A DNA stretch of 64,000 bases from a beta proteobacterium AAP65 (GCA_001295865.1 LJHW01000012.1:23988-87987); one strand, 5' to 3'. Positions 1 to 14,916 are shown, numbered from the stretch's first letter. Numbers and translations are program-made. The notes: a model not told the origin generated them from the sequence alone.

Positions 1-168
1 CAGGCTGTCGAGCAGGTTGGCCAGCATGGCCGTGCCGCGTTCCAGGTCGCGCCAGGTGTAGAAAAGCGGCGTGGCCGTGTCGGCCGTCTCGATGGCGGTA
101 GCTTCGAGATCGGCCGGAAAAGCCGCGCGCAGCGCGGTGAACAGGTTGTGGTTGTTGTCAGCGCCCAT
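1..168 (-). CDS. matB: Malonyl-CoA synthetase (MatB-like), N-terminal part, cut by left edge
   Basis: Only the first 56 codons lie in the window; the gene runs off the left edge. The visible N-terminus (MGADNNHNLFTALRAAFP, then LFYTWRDLERGTAMLANLL) resembles the start of malonate-CoA ligases of the AMP-forming acyl-CoA synthetase superfamily, which make malonyl-CoA from malonate, ATP and CoA. The ATP and CoA motifs are outside the window. It starts 7 bp after the Bug-receptor stop, so it is probably the last visible gene of one operon with the receptor, malonyl-CoA decarboxylase and a GntR regulator. That neighbourhood is the main support for the name. A different acyl-CoA synthetase remains possible. 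Confidence 0.72.
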   Translation of the reverse strand, partial: MGADNNHNLFTALRAAFPADLEATAIETADTATPLFYTWRDLERGTAMLANLLDSL

Positions 169-175
169 GCCCACG

Positions 176-1162
176 TCAGTCCAGCTTGGCTCCAGAGCTC
201 TTGACGACGGCCGCCCAGCGCTCGACCTCGCTGCTGGCAAAGCGGCCGAAGTCTGCAGTCCAGGTGTTGGGGGTCTCGGCGCCCATGCCGTTCCAGGTGG
301 CCTTCAGCTCGGGGCTGTTCAGGGCCTTTTTCATCTCGGCGACCATGGCCGCGGTGGCTTCGGCCGGCGTGCCCTTGGGTGCCCAGATGCCGTACCAGGT
401 ACTGACCTTGTAGTTCTTCTCGCCGGCTTCGGCGGCGGTCACGAGATCGGCAAAACCCGGGGCGCGCTGGTCGGCTGCCACGGCGATGGCACGCAGCCGG
501 CCGCCCTTGATGTGCGCGGCACTGCTGCCCAGGCCGTCGAACATCATGTCCACCTGGCCGGCGATCAGGTCTTGCAGCGCCGGGCCCGCGCCGCGGTAGG
601 GGATGTGCGTGATGAAGGTCTTGGTCTGCAGCTTGAACAACTCGCCGGCCAGGTGGTGGCTGGTGCCGTTGCCGGCGCTGCCGTAGTTCAGCTTGCCGGG
701 GTTGCTGCGGATGTAGGCCAGCAGGTCCTTCAGGTTGGTGGCCTGCACCTTCTGCGGATTGACGACGATGACCTGCGGCACGCTGGAGACCAGGCCCACG
801 GGCACGAAATCGGCCTCGATGTTGTAGTCGAGCCTGGGATACATGCTGGGCGCGATGGTGTGGTGCACGGCGCCCATGAAGAAGTTGTAGCCATCGGGCG
901 CGGCCTTGGCTGCGAGGCTGGCGCCCAGCGTGCCACCGGCACCGCCCTTGTTGTCGATGATGAACTGGCGGCCGGTGTTCTTGCTCATCATCGCGAAGAG
1001 CGGGCGCGCGAAGGCGTCGGTGCCACCGCCGGGCGGGAAGGGCACGATCACGTTGACCGGTTTGGTCGGCCAGCCACCCTGGGCGTGCACCCAGGGGGCG
1101 GCGAGCGTGGCCGCGCCGGCGATCAGGGCCGTGCGGCGGGTGGGGCGTGTCGGTTGCGTCAT
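176..1162 (-). CDS. Bug-family (tripartite tricarboxylate transporter) solute-binding receptor
   Basis: A 328-aa periplasmic receptor of the Bug/TctC family. The N-terminus carries an RR-containing signal peptide (TRPTRRTALIAGAATLAA, then APWVHAQ), which could use the Tat or Sec route. Family landmarks follow: WPTKPVNVIVPFPPGGGTDA, DNKGGAGGTLGA, and YGSAGNGTSHHLAGELF. A GGAGAC ribosome site lies just before the ATG at 1162, and this start gives a normal signal peptide. Bug receptors deliver carboxylates to TctAB-type permeases, but no permease gene is visible here. Its position between matA and matB suggests malonate or a related dicarboxylate as ligand; that is inference from context only. 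Confidence 0.9.
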   Translation of the reverse strand: MTQPTRPTRRTALIAGAATLAAPWVHAQGGWPTKPVNVIVPFPPGGGTDAFARPLFAMMSKNTGRQFIIDNKGGAGGTLGASLAAKAAPDGYNFFMGAVHHTIAPSMYPRLDYNIEADFVPVGLVSSVPQVIVVNPQKVQATNLKDLLAYIRSNPGKLNYGSAGNGTSHHLAGELFKLQTKTFITHIPYRGAGPALQDLIAGQVDMMFDGLGSSAAHIKGGRLRAIAVAADQRAPGFADLVTAAEAGEKNYKVSTWYGIWAPKGTPAEATAAMVAEMKKALNSPELKATWNGMGAETPNTWTADFGRFASSEVERWAAVVKSSGAKLD

Positions 1163-1197
1163 GGTCTTGTCTCCGTCTTTGTGGTGGTGGGTGATTC

Positions 1198-2505
1198 TCA
1201 ACCCGGGGTGGCGATGGCGCGCGAGCGCGCCACCTCGCCCTGGCGGAACTTGGTGTGGCTGGCCTCGACCTTGCCGAGGTCGTACAGGTAGTTGACCATC
1301 ATGCCGAAACTCTGGCGCAGCCCGTGGGCGCTGAGGTTGCCGCGCGGGTTCAGGCGCTCCAGCCGCGCGCCGTTGTCGAGGTGGAAACGCGCCACAGCGT
1401 CGCCGCCCGGGTGCGGCGACAGCAGCGTGAGGTAGGCCCCGCACAGCAGCTGCAGCGCGGCGTTGCCGTCGTGGCCCAGCAGCTCGTGCACATGCGCGCC
1501 CTGCAGCGCGCCGAGGTCGCCTTCGCAGCGCTGGCGCAGCAGCGTGCGCGCGTTCTCCAGCTCGGCCACGGCGGCCTTCTTTGCGCCGGGCAGCGCGGCG
1601 AAATCGGGATCACCCAGCAGCCAGGCCGCAAAGCCGGGGATGGGCGAGAGCGTGCAGAAGGTCTTCAGCCGCGGCAGTTCACGCTGCAGTTGCGTGGCCA
1701 CGGTCTTGATGAGGAAGTTGCCCAGGCTCACGCCGCGCAGCCCCGGTTCGCAGTTGCTGATGCTGTAGAAAGCCGCCACGCGGAAACGGTCGGGCGGCAG
1801 CGGCGTGCTGCCCTTGTCGATGAGCGGCGCGATCGCGCCCGGCATCTCGGGCAGCAGCGCCACCTCCACGAAGATCAGCGGCTCGTCGGGCAGCTGCGGG
1901 TGGAAAAACGCGAAGCAGCGGCGGTCGGGCTGCAGGCGGCGGCGCAGGTCGTCCCAGCCGTCGATGGCGTGCACGGCCTCGTGCAGGATGATCTTCTCCA
2001 GCAGCTGCGCGGGCGAGTTCCAGTCCACGCGTTTCATGCGCAGGAAGCCGGGGTTGAACCAGCTCGTCAGCAGGTGCAGCAGGTCGGCCTCGATGGCGGC
2101 CAGCTCGGGCCGCGCGCGCAGCCGGCGCATCAGCGCGCGGCGCAGGCGCAGCACGGCCGAGGTGCCGCCGGGCATGCGGTTCAGGCGGCGGAAAAGCTCT
2201 TGCCGCGGCGGTTCGGCCAGCTGTGTCAGCGGTGCCAGCGTGGCCGCGCCCGGGGCCGCGGCGTAGGCCTGCGCGGCCTGCAGCACCGCCTGCGGGTCGG
2301 GGCTGAGGTCGTTGGCGAGGTAATCGAAGAAGCCGTCGAGGTCTTCGTCGTCCAGCGTTTCCAGGCGGTCGATGAGGTCCACCGCCACGGCCTGACCGCC
2401 GAGCTCGCCTTTCTCGGACAAGAGGCGCTTGCAGTCCAGCGTCATGCGGCGCACGGCGCGGGCCTTGCGCTGGCGCGCGGCGGCGTGGCGGATGTCTTCG
2501 AGCAT
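1198..2505 (-). CDS. matA: Malonyl-CoA decarboxylase
   Basis: A 435-aa protein of the malonyl-CoA decarboxylase (MCD) family, which converts malonyl-CoA to acetyl-CoA and CO2. The N-terminal half is helical. The C-terminal half has the GNAT-like catalytic fold, with family blocks ILHEAVHAIDGWDDL, FYSISNCEPGLRGVSLGNFL and TLSPIPGF, the last holding the conserved catalytic-type Ser, and RFHLDNGA with a conserved His. Length fits bacterial MatA. It sits 22 bp downstream of the GntR regulator and 35 bp upstream of the receptor gene. With MatB it would form a malonate > malonyl-CoA > acetyl-CoA route. Confidence 0.93.
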   Translation of the reverse strand: MLEDIRHAAARQRKARAVRRMTLDCKRLLSEKGELGGQAVAVDLIDRLETLDDEDLDGFFDYLANDLSPDPQAVLQAAQAYAAAPGAATLAPLTQLAEPPRQELFRRLNRMPGGTSAVLRLRRALMRRLRARPELAAIEADLLHLLTSWFNPGFLRMKRVDWNSPAQLLEKIILHEAVHAIDGWDDLRRRLQPDRRCFAFFHPQLPDEPLIFVEVALLPEMPGAIAPLIDKGSTPLPPDRFRVAAFYSISNCEPGLRGVSLGNFLIKTVATQLQRELPRLKTFCTLSPIPGFAAWLLGDPDFAALPGAKKAAVAELENARTLLRQRCEGDLGALQGAHVHELLGHDGNAALQLLCGAYLTLLSPHPGGDAVARFHLDNGARLERLNPRGNLSAHGLRQSFGMMVNYLYDLGKVEASHTKFRQGEVARSRAIATPG

Positions 2506-2527
2506 GGGGCCTCCTGGTGGGCTGCGT

Positions 2528-3232
2528 TCAGGGGGTGCGGCCGCTGGCGCCCGCGCGGCCCTGGCGACTGCGCAGTTTTTTCAGCGCCACCAGCTGCGCC
2601 ATCAGGTGGTCGTGCATCGCGCGTTCGGCGCGCGCGGCGTCGCGCTGCGTGAATGCGTCGATGAGCACGCGGTGTTCGTTGATCGAGGCCTCGATGCGCC
2701 CCGGCAGCGCCAGCTGGCGCCCGCGCATCAGGCGCATGAAGCGGCGCAGGTCACTCGTCACGCGGTCGAGCCAGCGGTTGGCTGCCAGGCCCTGCACGCA
2801 GCTGTGGAAGGCGTGGTTGGCCTGGTAGTAGCCGCCGATGTCCTGCGCCGCGGCATGGCGTTCCAGCGTTTCGTGCAGGTGCTGCAGCGTGCGCAGTTCG
2901 TCGTCGCTCGCCTTGCTGGCGGCCTCGAAGGCGCAGCGGCCTTCCAGCAATGCCATCACCGGGAAGAGCGCATCGGCGTCGGCATCGGTGAGCTCGATGA
3001 CGCGGCAGCCGCGGTGCGGCACCAGCTCCACCAGGCCCTCGGCGGCCAGCACCTTCAGCGCCTCACGCAGGGGCGTGCGGCTGACTTGCCAGACCGCGGC
3101 CAGGGCCTTTTCGTCGATGAAGGCGCCAGGCTGCAGTTCACCGTCGAAGACCATGCTGCGCAAGCGCGCGGCCACGCCGTCGTGCAAGGAGGTGCCGCGC
3201 AGGGGGATGGGGTCGACCATGGCGAGGAGCAT
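2528..3232 (-). CDS. matR: GntR/FadR-family regulator of the malonate operon (MatR-like)
   Basis: A 234-aa GntR-family repressor. An N-terminal winged helix spans about residues 12-75 (DEKALAAVWQVSRTPLREAL is the recognition region), followed by an all-helical FCD effector domain. It is the first gene of the mat cluster and probably controls it in response to malonate or malonyl-CoA, as described for MatR of rhizobia. Two starts are possible: ATG at 3232, used here, and ATG at 3220. Neither has a strong ribosome site. A GTAATTAC palindrome (3239-3246) lies just upstream and could be part of an operator. Confidence 0.85.
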   Translation of the reverse strand: MLLAMVDPIPLRGTSLHDGVAARLRSMVFDGELQPGAFIDEKALAAVWQVSRTPLREALKVLAAEGLVELVPHRGCRVIELTDADADALFPVMALLEGRCAFEAASKASDDELRTLQHLHETLERHAAAQDIGGYYQANHAFHSCVQGLAANRWLDRVTSDLRRFMRLMRGRQLALPGRIEASINEHRVLIDAFTQRDAARAERAMHDHLMAQLVALKKLRSRQGRAGASGRTP

Positions 3233-3238
3233 AAGTCT

Positions 3239-3246
3239 GTAATTAC
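3239..3246. promoter_or_regulatory. Small palindrome upstream of matR (possible operator)
   Basis: A perfect 8-bp palindrome, GTAATTAC, stands alone as an AT-rich island 7 bp before the matR start in very GC-rich DNA. GntR regulators often bind short AT-centred palindromes in their own promoters. This is suggestive only. The rest of 3247-3436, between the divergent matR and lipoprotein genes, shows no clear promoter. Confidence 0.3.
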
Positions 3247-3436
3247 GGCATCACAAGCGCGGGTTTGCCCGCCCGCCCGCCCGTCGGGCCGGCGCGCGGG
3301 TGCGCAGCGGCGCAGGTGCGAAGCTGCAGGCCGCGGCTTTCCTGCAAATGGGCGAAGCCGCGTGCCCGGGCCCTGTGCCGGCGCAGCCCGGCGGCACCAG
3401 AATGTCGGCCATCGCCGCTACCGACCCAGCCCCGCC

Positions 3437-4063
3437 ATGAAGACCCTGACTTCGCGCCCGGTGCACCGCCCGGCCCCCTTCGTGAAGACGGCGGCGCTGC
3501 TGGCGCTGCTGGGCCTGCTCTCGGCCTGCCAGCAGACCCCGGTGCTCGGCACGCCCAAGCCCGTGAACCCGCGCCTGGGCGGCATGAACCCGGGCGAGAC
3601 CTACACCGTCGTCGACTGCCCGAACATCAGCGGCACCACCTGCACGATCAACGTGGTGGCGACGGCTCCCACCGACGGGAGCAACCAGTGCCAGGTGACG
3701 CTGGACTCCGCCGTCTCGCTGCCCAGGACGATGGCCACGCTGGTTTGGAAGTTGACGGCCAGCGACGCCACGCATGAGTACCGCTTCCGCAGCGCCGTTT
3801 TTCCTGAGCCGCCTGGTTACGGCGTGCGGCTGATCGACAACCTGATGTACGTGCCACCGCCGGCCAGCGGGGCCTCCAGCCCGATGCAGCCCATCTGGGT
3901 GCAGCAGGTGCAGAACCCCGACGAGGTGCTGTTCTCACGCATCCAGCGCGACTGGCCGCCGCGCATCTCGGCCTACGACGTTTACCTCGAATACCGGGTC
4001 AAGGGCGCGCGCGATTGGACGAAGTGCAACACCTACGATCCGGTGGTCATCAATCGCGAATGA
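3437..4063 (+). CDS. Predicted lipoprotein of unknown function
   Basis: A 208-aa protein starting at ATG 3437. The signal peptide ends in a lipobox ([11 protein letters not shown], Cys31), so it should be lipidated and anchored in a membrane. The mature part contains two or three Cys ([16 protein letters not shown]) and a C-terminal stretch rich in Tyr and Trp ([19 protein letters not shown]). I do not recognise a named family. The last 14 bp overlap the 3' end of the convergent cyclase-domain gene. The start could lie a little further upstream in the same frame, but only this one gives a typical lipoprotein signal. Confidence 0.75.
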   Translation: MKTLTSRPVHRPAPFVKTAALLALLGLLSACQQTPVLGTPKPVNPRLGGMNPGETYTVVDCPNISGTTCTINVVATAPTDGSNQCQVTLDSAVSLPRTMATLVWKLTASDATHEYRFRSAVFPEPPGYGVRLIDNLMYVPPPASGASSPMQPIWVQQVQNPDEVLFSRIQRDWPPRISAYDVYLEYRVKGARDWTKCNTYDPVVINRE

Positions 4064-6710
4064 GCTGCATCTGGCTGCCGTCCACCATGGTTTCGGGGGG
4101 CAGTGTGTCCAAAGTGTCCTGGCACTCCTCGGCCAGCCGCCAGTCGTTGGCCTCACGGGCCAGCGACTGCGCCTCCAGCAAAGTGCTGCGCGCCTCGTGC
4201 ACCTTGCCTGCGGCGGCCAGCACCTGGCCCAGGTTGCACAGCGCCGGTGGCACGATGCGCGCGTGGCCGATGTCCCGCGCGAGGGCGAGCGAGTCGCGTA
4301 GGGCCTGTTCGGCCAGCGCGGTTTCGTTCTGGCTCAAATACGCCAGCCCGAGGTTGCAGCGGGCGTTGGCCTCCCAGCGTCGGTCGCCTGTTTCACGCAC
4401 CAGCTGCAAGGCCTCCTCGTAGGCGGCGCGCGCCTCGGCAAAGCGACCCATGGTGTAGTTGAGGGCGCCCAAGTTGCCCTGCAGCCCGCCCAGCCAACGG
4501 CGGTCCCCCGCCTCGGTGGCAATGCGCAGCGCGCGCATGAAGCGGGCCAGCGCAGTGCTGTGGTCGGCGGCGTTCATCGCCATCGCGCCGAGCTCGTTGA
4601 GCGCTTGGCACTGCAGGCCGGTGTTCTGGAGGCGCAGGCCGATCTCCAGCGCCGTTTGCAGGTGCGCGGTGGCCGCCGCTGTGTCGCCGGCGGCCGACAT
4701 CAGGTCGCCCAGCGCCGCGTGCAGGCGGCCACCCACCAGCTCGCGGCCGGGGTCGGGGTGCGCGTCCAGCGCCGCCATGATCACCGTGCGCGCTTCGGCG
4801 GCCCGCCCGCTGCCCACCAGGGCGGAGCCCTCCACCCAGCCGACGGCTGCGGCCTCGTGCGGGCTCAGTGCCAGCCCTGCACGCACCTCCTGCGCCAGAT
4901 CCACCGCCGCGCGCAGCGGCCCGGTCAGGCGCAGCACCAGCCAGACCAGGCCCAGGCTGGCGGCGGCGGTGGCGGCGTCGTTGCCGGCCACCGCATGGCG
5001 GCAGGCCTGCACGAGGTTGTCGAGCTCCACGCCGCCGCGGGCGATGGCGCTGCGTTCGTCCAGCGCCGCGTAATAGCGGGCATGGCGTGCACGCACCGCC
5101 GCCTGTTCGGCCGCCGGCAGGTGCGTCAAGGCGAACGCCTGGACCGCGCGCAGCAGCCCGAAGCGTGTGCCCGGCAGCCGGCGCAGCAGCGATTTGTCGC
5201 CCAGGGCCTGCAGCAGGTCGACGAGCCAGGGTGCTTCGGGCAGCTCGTCCAGCCGCACCACGGCTTCGGCGGCCGGCCAGTCGAAACCGCCCTCGAAGAC
5301 CGCCAGCTGCGCCAGCGTGCGGCGCTCGGCTTCGCTCATCAGCTCCCAAGACCACTGCAGCGCGTTCTGCAGCGTGGCCTGGCGGTCTTGCCGGCCGGCG
5401 CCGCCCTGCACCGCCAGCAGGCGGAAGCGGTCGCCCATGCGCGCCAGCAGCTGTGCCGGCGCCATCACGCGCACACGCGGCGCGGCCAGCTCGATGGCCA
5501 GCGGCAGCCCGTCCAGCAGTTCCACCAGCTGGCGCACGGCGCGGTCGGATTCGGCGTCGCGCTGGTAGCCGGCCAGCGCCGCCTGGGCACGTTCGTGGAA
5601 GAGTTCGGCGGCTTCGTCGGGGCCCAGCGCGTCCAGCGCCAGCGTGTGTTCGCCGCGCAGGCCCAGCACCTCGCGCGAGGTGGCCACAAAACGCGCCTGC
5701 GGCGCCATGTCGAGCCAGCGGCCCACGGTCTCGGCCGCGTGGCGCGTGACCTGCTCGAAGTTGTCGAGGATGAGCAGGCAGCGCTCGCGCCCGGCGATCG
5801 CGCGGCCGAGCTGGGCGGCCGGGTCGGCACCCAGCGGCACGTCCAGCGCCACGGCCACGGCCTGCAGCACGCTGTCGACGTTGCGCGCCTGCGCCAGATC
5901 GCAGAACCACACGCCGCCGGGGAAGCTGCCTCGCCAGGCCCAGGCATGGCGCAGCGCCAGCCGGGTTTTGCCCATGCCGCCGGTGCCGTGCAAGGTGACC
6001 AGGCGCGCACCGGCCTCGCGGCCGTCGAGCAGCGCGGCCAGCGCGCGAAGGTCGGCCTGGCGGCCGACAAAACGGTCGCGTTCGGCCGGCAGGTTGTGCG
6101 GCACCTGGTCGCCGCTCATCCACTGGCCGCGGTGCCACACCACACGCTGTGATTTTTCGGCGTCGGGTGGCGGCAGCCAGGGTGCGCTGTCGTCGCCCAC
6201 CTCGTGCACTTCCAGCGGCTCGGGCAGGCCCTTCATGCGCCAGTGGCCGTGGCTCAGCGTGCGCCAGCCCGCAACCTGCAGCTGCGCGGCGGCGGCGGCG
6301 CTGGTGAGGGTCTGGCCGCCGCGGGCCAGCGCCATCAGGCGTGCGCCCACGGCTTTGCCGATGCCGAAGGCCTCCACCGGCTTGGCGCCCAGGGCCACGT
6401 CTTCGGGGCCGTTGTGGCGCACGTCCAGCGGCCCGGTGTGCAGGCCGGCGCGGGCCTGCAGCGGCTCGGGCAGGGCAGCCAGCAGGCGGTGGTAGGCGGT
6501 GGCGAAACCGGCGGCGTCGGTGGGGCTGTCGAAGAGCACGACGAAGCCGTCGCTGCGGTCGACCTCGTGCCCGCGCCAGGCCAGCAGCAGGTCGCGCGAG
6601 CCGCGGTCGTGCTGCGCCCAGAGCGTGGACATCGCGGCATCGCCCAGCCGTGCGTTGACGGCCGTGCTGTCGACGATGTCGGTGAACAGCAGCGTGAGGT
6701 CCTGGGCCAT
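4050..6710 (-). CDS. Class III cyclase-domain / NB-ARC (STAND) ATPase / TPR regulator
   Basis: An 886-aa signalling protein with three parts. Residues 1-170 form a class III nucleotide-cyclase domain: [10 protein letters not shown] supplies the first metal Asp (D11) and RSDGFVVLF the second. Residues about 200-560 form an NB-ARC/STAND ATPase ([15 protein letters not shown], Walker [10 protein letters not shown], Walker [20 protein letters not shown]). The C-terminal third is TPR-like repeats ([41 protein letters not shown]). The usual Asn of the N-x-x-A-R motif appears replaced in [11 protein letters not shown], so cyclase activity is uncertain. STAND proteins act as ligand-gated switches; the ligand here is unknown. 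It diverges from uvrA. Confidence 0.87.
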   Translation of the reverse strand: MAQDLTLLFTDIVDSTAVNARLGDAAMSTLWAQHDRGSRDLLLAWRGHEVDRSDGFVVLFDSPTDAAGFATAYHRLLAALPEPLQARAGLHTGPLDVRHNGPEDVALGAKPVEAFGIGKAVGARLMALARGGQTLTSAAAAAQLQVAGWRTLSHGHWRMKGLPEPLEVHEVGDDSAPWLPPPDAEKSQRVVWHRGQWMSGDQVPHNLPAERDRFVGRQADLRALAALLDGREAGARLVTLHGTGGMGKTRLALRHAWAWRGSFPGGVWFCDLAQARNVDSVLQAVAVALDVPLGADPAAQLGRAIAGRERCLLILDNFEQVTRHAAETVGRWLDMAPQARFVATSREVLGLRGEHTLALDALGPDEAAELFHERAQAALAGYQRDAESDRAVRQLVELLDGLPLAIELAAPRVRVMAPAQLLARMGDRFRLLAVQGGAGRQDRQATLQNALQWSWELMSEAERRTLAQLAVFEGGFDWPAAEAVVRLDELPEAPWLVDLLQALGDKSLLRRLPGTRFGLLRAVQAFALTHLPAAEQAAVRARHARYYAALDERSAIARGGVELDNLVQACRHAVAGNDAATAAASLGLVWLVLRLTGPLRAAVDLAQEVRAGLALSPHEAAAVGWVEGSALVGSGRAAEARTVIMAALDAHPDPGRELVGGRLHAALGDLMSAAGDTAAATAHLQTALEIGLRLQNTGLQCQALNELGAMAMNAADHSTALARFMRALRIATEAGDRRWLGGLQGNLGALNYTMGRFAEARAAYEEALQLVRETGDRRWEANARCNLGLAYLSQNETALAEQALRDSLALARDIGHARIVPPALCNLGQVLAAAGKVHEARSTLLEAQSLAREANDWRLAEECQDTLDTLPPETMVDGSQMQLIRD

Positions 6711-6861
6711 GGCGGGGCGGACTGTAGCCCAGCGCACACAAGGGCCGGCGCCCGTGTGTGGCCCGCTGGCGGCGGAGGCCCTGGAAAGGGCATTCCGGCA
6801 CGCGCACGGCGGCGGGCTTCGCTCCCTAGAATCTCCCGCCTTCCCCAGCCCGAAGGCCTCC

Positions 6862-12519
<5,658 letters not shown>

Positions 12520-12529
12520 GCGCCCATGA

Positions 12530-12555
12530 AAAACGCCGCCCGAAGGCGGCGTTTT
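12530..12555 (-). terminator. Bidirectional Rho-independent terminator between uvrA and a PEP-CTERM gene
   Basis: An 11-bp stem, AAAACGCCGCC / GGCGGCGTTTT, with a 4-nt CGAA loop. A-tract on the left and T-tract on the right let it work for both convergent genes. It lies 10 bp after the uvrA stop and 18 bp after the PEP-CTERM stop on the other strand. Confidence 0.9.
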
Positions 12556-12573
12556 CAGCGTTGCAGCGCAGCT

Positions 12574-13359
12574 TCAGGCGCGGCGGCGGCGGCTGGCGGC
12601 ACCGGCGGCCAGCAGGCCCATGCCGGCCAGCAGCACGCTGGCGGGTTCAGGCACGGCCGAGACGCTCAGGTTGTCGACGCGCACGGTCAGGTTGTCGCTG
12701 AGGTTGGCGGTGCGGAAGCCGATGGTGTTGAAGGAACTCAGGCTGGACAGGCCCGTGGCCACGGCGTCAGCGCCCGTGAAGCTTTCCATTTCGCCGCCGG
12801 TGGGGTTCACCCACACCGAGAACTTGTTGTAGACCGTCGCGCTGCCGGTCTTTTGCAGCAGACCGAAGATGGTGTACTCGATGTTCGGCGTGATGGGGGA
12901 CGTGAAGCTGCCCGCCGTGCCCGTGGTGCGCACGAAAACATCCAGGCCGCCGCTGCAGTTGGTGCCGCAGTTGCCCTTCAGGCCGATGTTGGGCACGTCG
13001 AGGTGGTCGGAGGTCGATTCGTTGTCGAACCACAGGCCCAGGAAGTCGTTGTTCTGCGGTGCGCCCGACACGGACAGCGTGAACTTGACGACGATGTCGG
13101 ACGTCTGCGTGCCCAGGCTGCGGTAGGCGGCGTTGTTGTTGTTGCCGGCGAAGACCAGGCCGCTGCCGTTGACGCTGGGCGCACCGCCTTTGGAGCCCCA
13201 GGCGCTGGTCCAGCCGCTGCCGCCGATCTGGCCTGCCAGTGCGCCGTTGGCATAGCCGAAAGCGTCGGCAGCCACGGTGACGGTGCCGGCTTGTGCCGTC
13301 GCGGCGAAAGCCAGGGTGCTGGCAGCGATGAGATGGCGGAGGCGTTGTGCTTGGCGCAT
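12574..13359 (-). CDS. PEP-CTERM sorted exported protein
   Basis: A 261-aa secreted protein. It has a signal peptide (HLIAASTLAFAATAQA), a Gly/Ser/Asn-rich mature region with two adjacent Cys (GNCGTNCSGG), and a C-terminal PEP-CTERM sorting tail: VPEPASVLLAGMGLLAAG then an Arg cluster (SRRRRA). PEP-CTERM proteins are processed by an exosortase (EpsH/XrtA) and usually go to the cell surface or exopolysaccharide. No exosortase gene is in this window. The body may be a concanavalin-like sugar-binding fold, but I cannot confirm it. It is followed by a good terminator at 12530-12555. Confidence 0.88.
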   Translation of the reverse strand: MRQAQRLRHLIAASTLAFAATAQAGTVTVAADAFGYANGALAGQIGGSGWTSAWGSKGGAPSVNGSGLVFAGNNNNAAYRSLGTQTSDIVVKFTLSVSGAPQNNDFLGLWFDNESTSDHLDVPNIGLKGNCGTNCSGGLDVFVRTTGTAGSFTSPITPNIEYTIFGLLQKTGSATVYNKFSVWVNPTGGEMESFTGADAVATGLSSLSSFNTIGFRTANLSDNLTVRVDNLSVSAVPEPASVLLAGMGLLAAGAASRRRRA

Positions 13360-13500
13360 GAGAGTTGCTCAGGTTGGTCTGCCCCATCTTTAGCGATATG
13401 CGTGCCAAGGGCTGCCGGTGCTGTGCGCTCAGGCACTTGCAAGACAAAGCGTGAATATGCCCAGCCGGGCTGTAAAAGCTACCGACGACGGCACCATGCA

Positions 13501-13522
13501 AAACGCCGCCCGAGGGCGGCGT
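13501..13522 (-). terminator. Terminator of second PEP-CTERM gene
   Basis: A 9-bp stem AACGCCGCC / GGCGGCGTT with a CGAG loop, followed on the minus strand by TTGC. It lies 24 bp beyond the stop of the PEP-CTERM gene at 13547. Its stem is nearly the same as that of the terminator at 12530-12555. Confidence 0.8.
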
Positions 13523-13546
13523 TGCTGCTGCAGGTGCGGCCGCGCT

Positions 13547-14191
13547 TCAACGGCTCTGGCGCCGCCGCCAGGCCAGCAGGCCAGCCAGGCCCAGCGCCAT
13601 GGTGGCGTAGGTGGCGGGCTCGGGCACCGGCGCGAAGCTGATGTTGTCCACCGCCACGTAATCGAAGTAGTTCCCGGGCCGCACCGCCACGCTGGTGATG
13701 CTGCTGGCCGCAAAGCTCAGCGTGATCTGACCCGTGGCCGTGCCCGAGACCGAGCCCAGCAGCGTGCTGCCGTCGTAGGCCCAGATGGTGACGTCGGCGA
13801 ACTCGGTGACGCCGCCGAAGTCGGCGCTGAACGAGGTGATGGGGGTGCTGAAGCTCACCAGGAAGCTCGCGTCGCCATCTTCGGTGAGCCAGCCGCTGTA
13901 GCTGCGCAGCACCATGCCGTTGACGAGTTCGGGCGTGCCCAGGCCGCCGACATCGGGGCCGGTGCTGTCGGCGATCAGCATGTGCGTGTTGGTGGCCCAG
14001 GGCTCACCGCTGGCCGAACTGCCGGGGCCGCTGAAGGCGTTGGGCGAGAAGGTGATGCCCAGGCTGGCGTACTGCGTGGACAGCGTGGCGCCAGCCACCA
14101 GGTCGTTGAAGGTGATGGTTTCGGCCTGGGCCGAGGCGCCCGCCAGGGCCAGCCCGAGGGCGGCGAGGGGCAAACGGAGCGAACTGTGCAT
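13547..14191 (-). CDS. PEP-CTERM sorted exported protein
   Basis: A 214-aa exported protein. Signal peptide MHSSLRLPLAALGLALAG..SAQA, a beta-rich mature region with an AETITFNDLVAGATLSTQY start and RPGNYFDYVAVDNISF near the end, and a PEP-CTERM tail (VPEPATYATMALGLAGLLAW, then RRRQSR). The ATG at 14191 is chosen over the one at 14197 because GAGAAGG then sits 6 nt upstream; for the earlier ATG that site would abut the start codon. It lies in tandem with the PEP-CTERM gene at 12574-13359, but the two mature regions look unrelated. The likely destination is the cell surface via exosortase. Confidence 0.86.
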   Translation of the reverse strand: MHSSLRLPLAALGLALAGASAQAETITFNDLVAGATLSTQYASLGITFSPNAFSGPGSSASGEPWATNTHMLIADSTGPDVGGLGTPELVNGMVLRSYSGWLTEDGDASFLVSFSTPITSFSADFGGVTEFADVTIWAYDGSTLLGSVSGTATGQITLSFAASSITSVAVRPGNYFDYVAVDNISFAPVPEPATYATMALGLAGLLAWRRRQSR

Positions 14192-14301
14192 GGCCATCCT
14201 TCTCAAGGCGGCACTTTGGCGCCGCAGCCTCGGCAGGATAGCCGGCGAGGCTGTGGCGTGGGCCGCATCGCGCCCCCGCGGACACGGGGGCCTGCTGCCG
14301 T

Positions 14302-14916
14302 TCAGCGTGCGGTTTTCGCGGCCGGGCCCCAGCGCCGCCACACCCGCCAGCCCAGCAGCCCGCCCAGCACCGCGGCGTAGACGCCGACCTCGGCCAGGTC
14401 GTTTTTGCCGCTGCGCATCCACAGGAAGTGCAGCACCGCCAGCACGGCCACCGCGTACACCGCGCGGTGCAGGGCCTGCCAGCGTGGCGCGCCCAGAGCC
14501 TTGATGGCGCGGTTGAAGGAGGTCAGCGCCAGCGGCAGCATCAGCAGCAGCGCGGCGCTGCCCACCAGGATGAAGGGGCGTTTGGCGATGTCGGCAATGA
14601 TGGCGCCCAGGTCCAGCCCCATGTCCAGCCAGGCGAAAGCGAGGAAGTGCAGCAGCCCGTAGAAGAAGGTGAAGAGGCCCAGCATGCGGCGCAGCCGCGC
14701 CAGCGCGTGCCAGCCCGTCCACTGGCGCAGCGGCGTCACGGCGAGCGTCAGGCACAGCAGGCGCAATGTCCAATCACCGGTGCTGCGGATCAGCGTTTCG
14801 GCGGGATTGGCGCCCAGCGTGTCGGCGAAGACGCCCCACACCAACAGGCCCAGCGGCGCCAGCGCCAGCGCGAAGACCAGCGGCTTGGCCGCCGGCTTCA
14901 GCAGCAGGCGGTTCAC
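14302..14916 (-). CDS. msrQ: MsrQ, haem-binding membrane subunit of periplasmic methionine sulfoxide reductase
   Basis: A 204-aa inner-membrane protein with about six hydrophobic segments, of the MsrQ (YedZ) ferric reductase-like family. Conserved features are GDWTLRLLCLTLAVTPLR, RRMLGLFTFFYGLLHFLAF and LHRAVYAVAVLAVLHFLW, with His residues that can bind haem. It passes electrons from the respiratory chain to MsrP, which repairs oxidised methionine in periplasmic proteins. The start is GTG at 14916, one base after the msrP stop (14918), so the two are translationally linked. Confidence 0.93.
   Translation of the reverse strand: MNRLLLKPAAKPLVFALALAPLGLLVWGVFADTLGANPAETLIRSTGDWTLRLLCLTLAVTPLRQWTGWHALARLRRMLGLFTFFYGLLHFLAFAWLDMGLDLGAIIADIAKRPFILVGSAALLLMLPLALTSFNRAIKALGAPRWQALHRAVYAVAVLAVLHFLWMRSGKNDLAEVGVYAAVLGGLLGWRVWRRWGPAAKTAR

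Noticed and set aside
6711..6861. LexA (SOS) box before uvrA
   Set aside because: CTGT at the start of the gap is not followed by ACAG at the right distance; no convincing box was found.
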